From Clostridiales bacterium (GTDB lineage Bacteria; Bacillota; Clostridia; Oscillospirales; Acutalibacteraceae): DNA of 18,029 bases. The notes under the pieces were generated by a model. That model was not told the origin of the DNA. It made no database searches and saw only the letters and a program-made list of their open reading frames with translations. This document shows, piece after piece, positions 1-7,653 of the stretch. The stretch spans positions 1 through 18,029 of the forward strand of contig JAJBVR010000011.1 of assembly GCA_020859725.1 (NCBI GenBank). Direction: 5' to 3'. A program made the position numbers and the translations under genes. Numbering within the stretch: position 1 is the stretch's first letter; each line of letters begins with the position of its first letter.

Positions 1-14
1 ATATGATCTGTCAC
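1..14 (-). CDS. Possible start of a divergent gene (partial)
   Basis: On the minus strand a good Shine-Dalgarno match, GGAAAGGAG, lies at 28-36, and a GTG codon occurs at 14-12 that stays open to the window edge. The spacing of 13 nt is long, and only four codons are visible, so nothing can be said about the product. If real, this gene is transcribed away from purL and the two share the AT-rich region 15-242. Confidence 0.2.
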
Positions 15-91
15 AATGATTATTAAACTCCTTTCCTGTTTCTCACCTGCAATAAAATTTATATCCGGCAATATATTATATCGGCATTATA

Positions 92-112
92 GCAAAAAAT
101 TATTTTTTTTGC
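92..112. other. AT-rich perfect inverted repeat upstream of purL
   Basis: Arms GCAAAAAA (92-99) and TTTTTTGC (105-112) pair perfectly around a 5-nt loop. It lies in the 242-nt AT-rich region before purL. It could be a weak terminator or a protein-binding site. I see no purine riboswitch core and no clear PurR box here, and the -35/-10 candidates for purL (for example TTGTGT near 173) are weak. Confidence 0.35.
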
Positions 113-242
113 GAACTTTTTGTTAATATTTATGATGAAAAATCAATTTATCTATATGCAAAACAGCAACATTGTGTTATTATACTTATGTTAATTCTAT
201 ATTAATTAATTTATAGAATAAAATCAAGGAGGATTATCCGTA

Positions 243-3200
243 ATGGCAGAAGTTTTTCAAATTTATGTTGAAAAGAAAAAGGGCAATGATATTGAAGCCA
301 TGAATATGCTTGAGGATCTTAAATCAAGCGTTGGAATCAAGGGGCTTAAAAATCTGCGCCTTATTAACAGATATTATGCACAGGGGCTGAGCGGCGAAGA
401 ATTTAACAGCGCAGTAAATCTGATTCTTTCAGAGCCAAATGTGGATAATGTGTATAAAGAAATCGAATTTCCGCAGGGATGGCGGCATTTTGCCTGCGAA
501 TATCTGCCCGGCCAGTATGACCAAAGGGCGGACAGCGCCGCGCAGTGCATTCAGCTTCTTACCGCGGGTGAGCGCCCGATTGTTTCAAGCGCGAAAATCA
601 TAGCGGTTTGCGGAGATATAACGGATGATGATTTTGCAAAAATCAAAGCTTATATAATAAACCAAGTTGAATCAAGAGAGGCCTCTGCCGAAAAGCCCGA
701 AACTCTTAATATTTCCTCTGAAGTTCCCGCCGATATTATAAGAATAAGCGGATTTAATGAAAAATCGGATTCTGAAATTGCGCAATATCATAAATCCATG
801 GGCTTTGCGATGAGCGAAGCGGACTTGTGCTGGGTGCGCGATTATTTTAAATCGGAAAACAGAGAGCCGAGCCTTACCGAGCTTAAGGTTATAGACACTT
901 ATTGGAGCGACCACTGCCGCCACACCACTTTCAGCACAATACTTGACAATATAGAAATTGAAAAATCAAAATACAGCCGTGCGATTGAAAACGCCCTTAA
1001 CCTTTATTTTGATTTACGGAAAGAGGTTTACGGCAGTAAAGAAAAAGACGTTTGCCTTATGGATATGGCGTGCATAGGCGCAAAAGCGCTTAAAAAGCGC
1101 GGCAAATTAACAAATCTTGACGAAAGCGATGAAATTAACGCCTGCTCCATTGAAGTGCCCGTTGTTATTGACGGAAAAACGGAGCAGTGGCTTGTTCAGT
1201 TTAAAAACGAAACTCATAACCACCCAACGGAAATAGAGCCGTTCGGCGGAGCGGCAACGTGCCTCGGAGGCGCAATAAGAGACCCGCTTTCAGGCAGAGC
1301 ATACGTTTATCAGGCAATGAGGGTTACCGGTTCCGGCGACCCTACAAAGCCGTTTGAGGAAACATTGAAATCAAAGCTGCCGCAGAAAAAAATAACCACG
1401 GGCGCCGCTCAGGGTTATTCAAGCTACGGAAACCAGATAGGGCTGGCAACGGGCCAGGTTACGGAGCTTTACGATGAAGGCTATGTTGCCAAAAGAATGG
1501 AAATAGGCGCGGTTATAGGCGCGTCGCCTAAAGAAAATGTAATAAGAGAGGTTCCCCTGGAGGGCGATATAATTGTGCTTCTCGGCGGCAGAACCGGCCG
1601 CGACGGATGCGGCGGCGCAACAGGCTCATCAAAGGCGCACAACAGTATGTCCATAGAAACGTGCGGCGCCGAAGTGCAAAAGGGAAATCCGCCCACGGAA
1701 AGAAAAATTCAAAGGCTTTTCAGAAAGCCGGAAGCCGCAAAAATGATTAAACGCTGCAATGATTTCGGAGCGGGCGGTGTTTCCGTGGCGATAGGCGAGC
1801 TTGCGGACGGGCTTAATATTGATCTTGATAAAGTTCCTAAAAAATACGACGGGCTTGACGGAACCGAGCTTGCCATATCCGAATCACAGGAAAGAATGGC
1901 AGTTGTTCTTGATAAAGAAAATGTTGATAAATTTATCGCCCTGGCGGCAAAAGAAAATCTTGAGGCCACTCCCGTAGCCGCTGTTACAGCCGATAACAGG
2001 CTTGTTATGACCTGGAGGGGCGATAAAATAGTGGATATAAGCCACGATTTTCTCAACACAAACGGCGTTACCCAGCACACAAACGTGCTTATCGGCGCAA
2101 TAGATGAAAATAACAATTACAGAAACCAAATTCCAAAAGAAGTAACATGCAAACGAGGGGCGGACGCTTTAAAAGCAAACCTTTCAAGGCTTGAGGTTTG
2201 CTGCCAGAAAGGCCTTGCAGAGCGATTTGACTCTTCAATCGGAGCAGCAACGGTTAATATGCCGTTCGCAGGCACATATCAGCTTAGCCCGGAGGAAGTG
2301 ATGGCGGCTAAAATCCCCGTAACGCACGGTGAAACTGACACAGCCACAGTTATGTCATACGGCTTCATTCCAAAGCTTTCACGCTGGAGCCCGTTCCATT
2401 CGGCTGCTTTCGCCGTTACCGAATCGCTTGCCAAGCTGGCGGCGGCGGGATGCAATCCGAGCGAGGCAAAGCTTACTTTTCAGGAATATTTTGAAAGGCT
2501 CAACGATTCCCCGAAGCGCTGGGGAAAACCAACCGCGGCGCTTCTTGGCTCCATCGCCGCGCAGATAGGCTACGGCGCCCCCTCAATAGGCGGAAAAGAC
2601 AGTATGAGCGGCTCTTTCAACGAGCTTGACGTGCCGCCGACTCTTGTTTCATTCGCGGTTGGCATAAGCGAGGCTTCAAAAACATCAAGCGCAATGTTCC
2701 AAAGGCTGAAATCAAAGGTTTATATGCTTGAAATTCCCGTTGACGAAGAAACGGGGCTTCCCGATTTCAAAAAAGCCATGGAAGTTATGATGACGGTTTA
2801 TGAGGGCATACGCAGCGGAAAAATTCTTTCAGCAAGCGTTGTTAAAGAAGGCGGAGCAGCCGCATGCGTTTGCAAAATGGCGTTCGGAAACAAAAACGGA
2901 TTTACTTTCGCGCCCGATATGGATTATGAAACCCTGTTTGCCGCAAAGCAGGGAAATATAGTTATAGAAGCAGCAGACGGCGCTGAATTTGGCGGCGTAT
3001 TCCTCGGAACAACATCGCAGAACGGCGTGTTCATCCTTAACGGGGACATAATAACAACCGAAGAGCTTATAGACGGCTGGATGGGAACATTGGAAAAGGT
3101 TTTCCCGACGGACAGCGGCAAAGAAGCGGAAATGCCGCTCATTCTCCCTCTTAACGGTTCAAGATCCGTTTTTGTGTGCAAAAATAAAATTAAAAAGCCA

Positions 3201-3995
3201 AAGGTATTTATACCCGCTTTCCCCGGCACAAACTGTGAAACGGATACAGCCCGCGCCTTTGAAAAGGCGGGCGCCGAGGCAGAAATTCTGGTTGTTAAAA
3301 ACCTTGCCCCATCCGATATAAACGAAACTATAGACGCAATGGTAAATGCCATTGAAAAAAGCCAGATAATTATGCTTCCGGGCGGATTTTCCGGCGGCGA
3401 CGAACCTGACGGCTCCGGAAAATTCATTGCCACAACATTCAGAAACCCAAGAATAAAAGAGGCGGTTGAAAAGCTTCTTAATTGCAGGGACGGACTGATG
3501 CTGGGAATCTGCAACGGCTTCCAGGCGCTTATTAAGCTGGGGCTTCTGCCTTACGGAAAAATAGTGGATATTAAGCCCGGCGACCCCACGCTTACATTCA
3601 ATACCATAGGCAGGCACGTTTCAACAATGGCATACACGAGAATAACAAATACAAAATCCCCGTGGCTTGCCGATGTGGACGCAGGCGAAATTTTTGCCAT
3701 TCCCGTTTCACACGGCGAGGGAAGATTTGCTGCTGATGCTGAAACTCTTAAAACTCTTGCAAACAACGGGCAGATTGCCACCCAATATGTTGACCCGGAC
3801 GGCTTCCCCGCAAGCAAAATGCCGTTTAACCCAAACGGCTCCGTCTGCGCCGTTGAAGGAATTACATCGCCTGACGGCAGAATATTCGGAAAAATGGGCC
3901 ACAGTGAAAGAAAAGGCAAAAACCTTTATAAAAACATCCCGTTTTCAAAGGATATGCACCTGTTTGAAAGCGGCGTGAATTATTTCAGATATTAA
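243..3995 (+). CDS. purL: Phosphoribosylformylglycinamidine synthase, single-chain (PurL with fused PurQ domain)
   Basis: Catalyses the fourth step of purine synthesis: FGAR + glutamine + ATP gives FGAM in the cytoplasm. The 1250-residue length is that of the large fused enzyme, not the three-protein PurL/PurQ/PurS complex of Bacillus. The synthetase half carries the HNHPTEIEPFGGAAT motif from about residue 325, followed by RDPLSGRAY and VTGSGDP. A second AIRS-like half runs to about residue 960. The C-terminal glutaminase starts near residue 985 (PAFPGTNCETD), with the nucleophile Cys1090 in GICNGFQ and the His1220-x-Glu1222 pair in GHSER. The start is fixed by AAGGAGG at 226-232, 10 nt before ATG 243. 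The sequence resembles the clostridial subfamily of this enzyme. No other purine gene is visible in the window, so it may be transcribed alone. No key residue appears missing. Confidence 0.97.
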   Translation: MAEVFQIYVEKKKGNDIEAMNMLEDLKSSVGIKGLKNLRLINRYYAQGLSGEEFNSAVNLILSEPNVDNVYKEIEFPQGWRHFACEYLPGQYDQRADSAAQCIQLLTAGERPIVSSAKIIAVCGDITDDDFAKIKAYIINQVESREASAEKPETLNISSEVPADIIRISGFNEKSDSEIAQYHKSMGFAMSEADLCWVRDYFKSENREPSLTELKVIDTYWSDHCRHTTFSTILDNIEIEKSKYSRAIENALNLYFDLRKEVYGSKEKDVCLMDMACIGAKALKKRGKLTNLDESDEINACSIEVPVVIDGKTEQWLVQFKNETHNHPTEIEPFGGAATCLGGAIRDPLSGRAYVYQAMRVTGSGDPTKPFEETLKSKLPQKKITTGAAQGYSSYGNQIGLATGQVTELYDEGYVAKRMEIGAVIGASPKENVIREVPLEGDIIVLLGGRTGRDGCGGATGSSKAHNSMSIETCGAEVQKGNPPTERKIQRLFRKPEAAKMIKRCNDFGAGGVSVAIGELADGLNIDLDKVPKKYDGLDGTELAISESQERMAVVLDKENVDKFIALAAKENLEATPVAAVTADNRLVMTWRGDKIVDISHDFLNTNGVTQHTNVLIGAIDENNNYRNQIPKEVTCKRGADALKANLSRLEVCCQKGLAERFDSSIGAATVNMPFAGTYQLSPEEVMAAKIPVTHGETDTATVMSYGFIPKLSRWSPFHSAAFAVTESLAKLAAAGCNPSEAKLTFQEYFERLNDSPKRWGKPTAALLGSIAAQIGYGAPSIGGKDSMSGSFNELDVPPTLVSFAVGISEASKTSSAMFQRLKSKVYMLEIPVDEETGLPDFKKAMEVMMTVYEGIRSGKILSASVVKEGGAAACVCKMAFGNKNGFTFAPDMDYETLFAAKQGNIVIEAADGAEFGGVFLGTTSQNGVFILNGDIITTEELIDGWMGTLEKVFPTDSGKEAEMPLILPLNGSRSVFVCKNKIKKPKVFIPAFPGTNCETDTARAFEKAGAEAEILVVKNLAPSDINETIDAMVNAIEKSQIIMLPGGFSGGDEPDGSGKFIATTFRNPRIKEAVEKLLNCRDGLMLGICNGFQALIKLGLLPYGKIVDIKPGDPTLTFNTIGRHVSTMAYTRITNTKSPWLADVDAGEIFAIPVSHGEGRFAADAETLKTLANNGQIATQYVDPDGFPASKMPFNPNGSVCAVEGITSPDGRIFGKMGHSERKGKNLYKNIPFSKDMHLFESGVNYFRY

Positions 3996-4003
3996 TATTA
4001 AGC

Positions 4004-4029
4004 GGCGGTATTGAGGATTTGATACCGCC
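4004..4029 (+). terminator. Hairpin between purL and the apgM-like gene
   Basis: GGCGGTAT (4004-4011) pairs with ATACCGCC (4022-4029), an 8-bp perfect stem extendable by one G-T pair, with a loop of about 10 nt. It starts 8 nt after the purL stop. The downstream tract, TGAAAATTTTA, is only a weak U-run, so this could be a leaky terminator or a processing/attenuation hairpin, and not a full stop for transcription. Confidence 0.5.
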
Positions 4030-4058
4030 TGAAAATTTTAATTACAGGAGAATGCATA

Positions 4059-5267
4059 ATGAAATACGTAATTATTTTGTATGACGGAATGGCGGATTAT
4101 CCCGTGCCCGCTTTGGGCGGAAAAACACCTATGATGGCGGCGGAAAAGCCCAATATGGATTATTTGGCAAGGCGCGCGGAGGTTGGCCTGGTAAGAACGG
4201 TGGCGAAAGGGCTGAAGCCCGGCTCCGATGTTGCCAATATGAGCGTTATGGGATTTGACCCTATGAAATATTACACCGGAAGAAGCCCTCTTGAAGCGGC
4301 GTCAATAGGAATTGATATGCTTCCCACCGATGTTTCGCTGCGCTGCAACCTTGTTACCCTTTCAGAAGACGACAAACCTTATGAGGAAAAAACAATAGTG
4401 GATTACTGCGCCGGCGATATTTCAACACCGGAGGCGAAAGAACTTATAGAAGCAATAGAAAAAGAGCTTGGAAACGATACTTTCAAATTTTATCCCGGTG
4501 TTTCATACCGCCACTGCCTGATATGGAAAAACGGCACAACGCAGCTTGGCTCAATGACTCCCCCGCACGATATTACGGGCAAGGTTATAGCCCCTTACCT
4601 TTCGGAAAACGAAAATGCCGCCGTGCTTATTGAAATGATGAAAAAATCATATGACATTCTGAAAAACCACCCCGTTAACCTTTCAAGAAAGGCGCGCGGA
4701 AAAAGGACCGCAAATTCCATCTGGCTCTGGGGCGAGGGAACGCGCCCGTCAATGCGCCCGTTTGAAGAAATATATAAAATTAAGGGCGGAGTTGTTTCGG
4801 CGGTGGATCTTATAAAAGGCATAGGCAGATGCGCCGGAATGGAAGTAGCGGAAGTTAAAGGCGCAACGGGATATATAGACACAGATTTTGAGGGCAAGGC
4901 AAAAGCAGGGCTTGATATTCTCAAAAGAAACGATTTGGCTTATATCCACTTTGAGGCCCCCGATGAATGCGGCCATCGAAACGAACCCGAAAACAAGGTG
5001 CGCGCCATAGAACTGATTGACGAAAAAGCGCTTCCTGTTCTTTTTGACGGGCTTAAAAAATATGACGATTACAAAATTATGATTTTACCCGACCACCCAA
5101 CCCCGATAGTTACGCGCACACACGCAAGCGACCCTGTGCCATACCTTATTTATCACAAAAACAAAGAAGTAAACGGGGTTGAAACAATTAATGAGGAAAC
5201 CGCGAAAGAAACAGGGAATTTCATTGATTTCGGCCCCGGAATAATGAAACATTTTCTTAATGATTAA
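4059..5267 (+). CDS. apgM-like phosphomutase family protein; proposed homoserine kinase
   Basis: A 402-residue protein of the alkaline-phosphatase-like metalloenzyme superfamily, closest to archaeal-type cofactor-independent phosphoglycerate mutase. Metal and active-site motifs are intact: ILYDGMAD with Asp9, PGSDVANMS with probable active-site Ser56, the HFEAPDECGHR block (His297, Asp302, His306) and LPDHPTP (Asp345, His346). The pattern (YYTGRSPLEAAS, FYPGVSYRH, NSIWLWGEG) is what I know from the bacterial subgroup proposed to be a homoserine kinase (the TIGR02535 type), found in genomes lacking classical ThrB. Here a homoserine-derivative enzyme (metY-like) lies two genes downstream, which favours that role over glycolysis. 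The start ATG has CAGGAG at 4045-4050. The product name is an inference; family membership is firm. Confidence 0.85.
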   Translation: MKYVIILYDGMADYPVPALGGKTPMMAAEKPNMDYLARRAEVGLVRTVAKGLKPGSDVANMSVMGFDPMKYYTGRSPLEAASIGIDMLPTDVSLRCNLVTLSEDDKPYEEKTIVDYCAGDISTPEAKELIEAIEKELGNDTFKFYPGVSYRHCLIWKNGTTQLGSMTPPHDITGKVIAPYLSENENAAVLIEMMKKSYDILKNHPVNLSRKARGKRTANSIWLWGEGTRPSMRPFEEIYKIKGGVVSAVDLIKGIGRCAGMEVAEVKGATGYIDTDFEGKAKAGLDILKRNDLAYIHFEAPDECGHRNEPENKVRAIELIDEKALPVLFDGLKKYDDYKIMILPDHPTPIVTRTHASDPVPYLIYHKNKEVNGVETINEETAKETGNFIDFGPGIMKHFLND

Positions 5268-5285
5268 AGCAAAGAGGCAGAGTCT

Positions 5286-5717
5286 ATGAAAAAAGCAGCA
5301 ATTATTTTGGCGGCGGCAATTATTTTATCCGCGTTCGCGGCGTGCTCAAAAAGCGCGGGCGATAATTCAGCAAAAGGCAATGGAAGCGAAACCTTTTCCT
5401 CGCAGCAAGCGTCCTCCGCGAACACCTCAAACGCGCAAACGGCAACGGCAATCACGGAAGATGAAGCGGTTAAAATTGAATCGGCAGAACTGCAAAAAAC
5501 AGATTTTTCAAAATTCGGAATAAACGCTTCCGTAAATGATTTTGAATTTCAAAACTGCGCCCTCGGAAACGGTGATTGGCGCGAAACCGAAAACGGATAT
5601 AAAAATCAGGTGTGGACGGTTGAATACAAATACACCGATTCACTCTGCGATTACGTTTACTTTGATATAGATTCTCAAAGCGGCGCCGTGCTTTACACCG
5701 GCTATATGGGGGACTGA
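5286..5717 (+). CDS. Small lipoprotein with PepSY-like C-terminal domain
   Basis: A 143-residue exported protein. Residues 1-19 form a signal peptide with a basic start and a hydrophobic core, ending in a lipobox-like AFAAC with Cys20. Then comes a Ser/Ala/Asn/Gln-rich linker to about residue 55. The C-terminal part starts with ITEDEAVKI and contains VWTVEYKY and YFDIDSQSGAVLY. This is the usual pattern of a PepSY-type domain (helix, then a strand pair ending in D-x-x-S/T-G). PepSY domains often act outside the membrane, but the partner is unknown. It starts 18 nt after the apgM-like stop and probably shares its transcript; the ribosome-binding site AGAGG is weak. The lipobox has Phe at -3, which is less usual than Leu. 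Confidence 0.75.
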   Translation: MKKAAIILAAAIILSAFAACSKSAGDNSAKGNGSETFSSQQASSANTSNAQTATAITEDEAVKIESAELQKTDFSKFGINASVNDFEFQNCALGNGDWRETENGYKNQVWTVEYKYTDSLCDYVYFDIDSQSGAVLYTGYMGD

Positions 5718-5776
5718 CAAAACAAAGCCCCACTAATCCGCCGGTTTGATTTTAAACACACCGATTTCGATTACAC

Positions 5777-5844
5777 TATACGCCTTGCACGGCTGCATCA
5801 AAGCGTATTTATTGTTTATCACAAATCATTTGCAGCCGGAAAGG
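5777..5844 (+). promoter_or_regulatory. Repeated leader element, copy A (upstream of metY-like gene)
   Basis: This 68-nt stretch recurs in inverted orientation at 12681-12741, upstream of the nitroreductase. The shared left block (5777-5809) matches copy B at about 29 of 33 positions. The shared right block ATTTGCAGCCGGAAAGG (5828-5844) is identical. It contains a -35-like TTGCAC (5785-5790) with a poor -10 (TTTATT, 5808-5813). A dyad CGCCTTG (5781-5787) / CAAAGCG (5799-5805) sits around the -35. GGCTGCA (5791-5797) can pair with TGCAGCC (5831-5837), and GCCTT (5782-5786) with AAGGC (5841-5845), which would hide the GGAAAGG ribosome-binding site. It ends 13 nt before the start codon. Confidence 0.65.
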
Positions 5845-5857
5845 CTATAGAATATTT

Positions 5858-7126
5858 ATGAAGTTAGACACAATATGCGTTCAGGGAGCGTACAAACCCA
5901 AAAACGGCGAGCCGCGGGTAATACCGATAGTTCAGAGCACTACATATAAATATAATTCCGGCGATGATATGGGCGATTTGTTTGACCTTAAAACAAGCGG
6001 ATATTTTTATTCAAGGCTTCAAAACCCCACCTGCGACTACGCGGCGGCAAAAATCACCATGCTTGAGGGCGGCGCGGCAGGAATGCTTACCTCAAGCGGC
6101 CAGGCGGCGAATTTTTATGCTGTTTTCAACATAGCGCAGGCGGGCGACCACGTTGTTTCCAGCTCCGCGATTTACGGCGGCACTTTTAACCTTTTCAATG
6201 TAACAATGCGAAAGCTTGGCATTGATTTTACATTTGTTTCGCCCACGGCAAGCAGAGAAGAGCTTCAGAACGCTATAAAGCCAAACACTAAATGCATTTT
6301 CGGAGAAACAATATCAAATCCAAGCCTTGACATACTTGATATTGAGCTTTTCGCTCAGGCGGCTCACGAAAACGGCATTCCTCTTATTATAGACAACACT
6401 TTTGCCACCCCGGTAAACTGCCGCCCGTTTGAATTTGGGTGCGACATTGTTACACACTCCACAACAAAATATATGGAGGGGCACGCCTCTACCATCGGCG
6501 GCGCGATTGTGGACAGCGGTAAATTCAACTGGGAGCAAAACGATAAATTCCCCGGCCTTACAACGCCGGATGAAAGCTACCACGGCTTAACCTACACAAA
6601 GGATTTCGGCGAGGCAGCATACATAACAAAGGCAACTGTTCAGCTTATGAGGGATCTGGGCTCCATCCAGGCTCCGCAGAATGCGTTTCTTTTGAACGTG
6701 GGGCTTGAAACGCTTCATTTAAGAGTTCCCCGCCACTGTGAAAACGCAAAAAAAGTGGCGGAATATCTTAAAAGCAGCGAAAAAATTTCCTGGGTTAAAT
6801 GCGCTATGCTGGAGGACGACGATCAGTATGAAGCCGCGCAAAAATATATGCCTAACGGCACCTGCGGGGTTGTTTCATTCGGAATTAAGGGTTCAAGAAA
6901 AGCCGCCACTGTGTTTATGGACAGCTTAAAGCTTGCCGCCATAGTTACCCACGTGGCAGACGCCCGCACCTGCTGCCTTCACCCCGCCTCCACCACTCAC
7001 CGCCAGCTTTCGGACAAAAAACTTGAGGATTGCGGCGTAACTCCCGATCTGCTTCGCTTTTCCTGCGGAATTGAGGCGGCGGAGGATATTATTGACGATA
7101 TTCAGCAGGCGCTTGATAAAATTTGA
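5858..7126 (+). CDS. metY: O-acetylhomoserine sulfhydrylase-type PLP enzyme (MetY-like)
   Basis: A 422-residue member of the Cys/Met-metabolism PLP family. By family it would join O-acetylhomoserine and sulfide to give homocysteine in the cytoplasm. Visible landmarks are the N-terminal TICVQGAY and [18 protein letters not shown] (residues 51-60), [18 protein letters not shown] with Tyr106, IIDNTFATP with Asp179, and the PLP-binding Lys204 in [10 protein letters not shown]. The region from 255 to 380 holds LGLE-like and [20 protein letters not shown] motifs typical of the sulfhydrylase branch. Length is normal. The ATG is preceded by GGAAAGG at 5838-5844, at long spacing. Its leader is shared with the nitroreductase gene. 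Cystathionine gamma-synthase or a gamma-lyase are less likely alternatives from the length and motifs. Confidence 0.9.
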   Translation: MKLDTICVQGAYKPKNGEPRVIPIVQSTTYKYNSGDDMGDLFDLKTSGYFYSRLQNPTCDYAAAKITMLEGGAAGMLTSSGQAANFYAVFNIAQAGDHVVSSSAIYGGTFNLFNVTMRKLGIDFTFVSPTASREELQNAIKPNTKCIFGETISNPSLDILDIELFAQAAHENGIPLIIDNTFATPVNCRPFEFGCDIVTHSTTKYMEGHASTIGGAIVDSGKFNWEQNDKFPGLTTPDESYHGLTYTKDFGEAAYITKATVQLMRDLGSIQAPQNAFLLNVGLETLHLRVPRHCENAKKVAEYLKSSEKISWVKCAMLEDDDQYEAAQKYMPNGTCGVVSFGIKGSRKAATVFMDSLKLAAIVTHVADARTCCLHPASTTHRQLSDKKLEDCGVTPDLLRFSCGIEAAEDIIDDIQQALDKI

Positions 7127-7131
7127 TTTTA

Positions 7132-7172
7132 TTAAAACAATGCTATAAAAATCCCCCGCGGCAATGTTTTAA
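7132..7172 (+). other. Imperfect inverted repeat after the metY-like gene
   Basis: TTAAAACAATGC (7132-7143) pairs with GCAATGTTTTAA (7161-7172) at 11 of 12 positions, with one A-A mismatch in the stem. It begins 6 nt after the stop codon, so it may help end the transcript, but there is no T-run behind it. Between it and the TnpV remnant (7173-7240) I see nothing recognisable. Confidence 0.35.
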
Positions 7173-7240
7173 GCTGTTAAGTAAAGCAGGCAATAAAAAG
7201 CCAAAATCAATAAATTAAGCAAGCCCATTTATATATGTGA

Positions 7241-7501
7241 CAAAGGCACATTCTCTATCTCAAGCTGCACCGCAAAGTGATTTATACCAACCTGCTTACA
7301 AGCGGTAAACTGAACAGTTACCTTGCGGGTGTTGATAAATAGGCTGAAAAAATGTTTTACCGACCGGTAAAACAACTTGCGGAAAAAGAAAAAGTAAAGG
7401 AAAAGCTTAGAACTGAAGATCAAATGTTGTGGATTCAGAAAATGAACAATATTCAAGCCTGTGTAAGGGAAATTGTGAATAGTGAGTTGATATTTAGTTA
7501 G
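7241..7501 (+). pseudogene. Remnant of a TnpV-type transposon gene
   Basis: In one frame the stretch encodes QRHILYLKLHRK, then VIYTNLLTSGKLNSYLAGVD, QLAEKE and QMLWIQKMNN, ending at a stop at 7499-7501. I recognise this pattern as the C-terminal part of TnpV, a small protein carried by clostridial mobilisable and conjugative elements. The copy is broken. The N-terminal half is missing or frameshifted at about 7235-7241, and an in-frame TAG occurs at 7340-7342 where the family has a Gln-type codon. It marks the left edge of foreign DNA next to the host metY-like gene. Confidence 0.8.
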
Positions 7502-7509
7502 TTGATTAT

Positions 7510-7552
7510 AGGAGATAGTGTCATACGACGCTATCTCCTACTTTACTTTTTT
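7510..7552 (+). terminator. Strong rho-independent terminator behind the TnpV remnant
   Basis: A 13-bp stem runs 7510-7522 with 7527-7539 (AGGAGATAG on the left, CTATCTCCT on the right, one G-T pair) with the four-base loop ATAC. CTTTACTTTTTT follows at 7541-7552. It isolates the restriction-modification promoter downstream from read-through. Confidence 0.85.
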
Positions 7553-7597
7553 CGGAAAGTAAGATAAAAATTCTTTTCAATTTTTTGCAAGATGATA

Positions 7598-7626
7598 TTG
7601 CTATTATTCGAGATATAGAATATAAT
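7598..7626 (+). promoter_or_regulatory. Sigma-A promoter of the restriction-modification operon
   Basis: TTGCTA (7598-7603), a 17-nt spacer and a perfect TATAAT (7621-7626). Transcription would start near 7633, about 20 nt before the methylase ATG at 7654. This also rules out the longer open frame beginning at 7585 as the true protein start. Confidence 0.7.
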
Positions 7627-7653
7627 ATATTCACCAAACACGGAGGTGCCATT

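Noticed and set aside
1..242. Purine riboswitch or PurR box upstream of purL
   Set aside because: I found no three-way junction core or paired PurR half-sites in this AT-rich stretch.
2924..3514. Long open frame of 196 codons on the minus strand inside purL
   Set aside because: It lies opposite the conserved glutaminase part of purL, has no ribosome-binding site and has a low-complexity Ser/Pro/Phe composition, as expected of an antisense shadow. Other antisense frames in purL were left out for the same reason.
7585..7653. Longer start for the Dam-type methylase
   Set aside because: The -35 and -10 boxes lie inside this stretch and a perfect GGAGG precedes the ATG at 7654.
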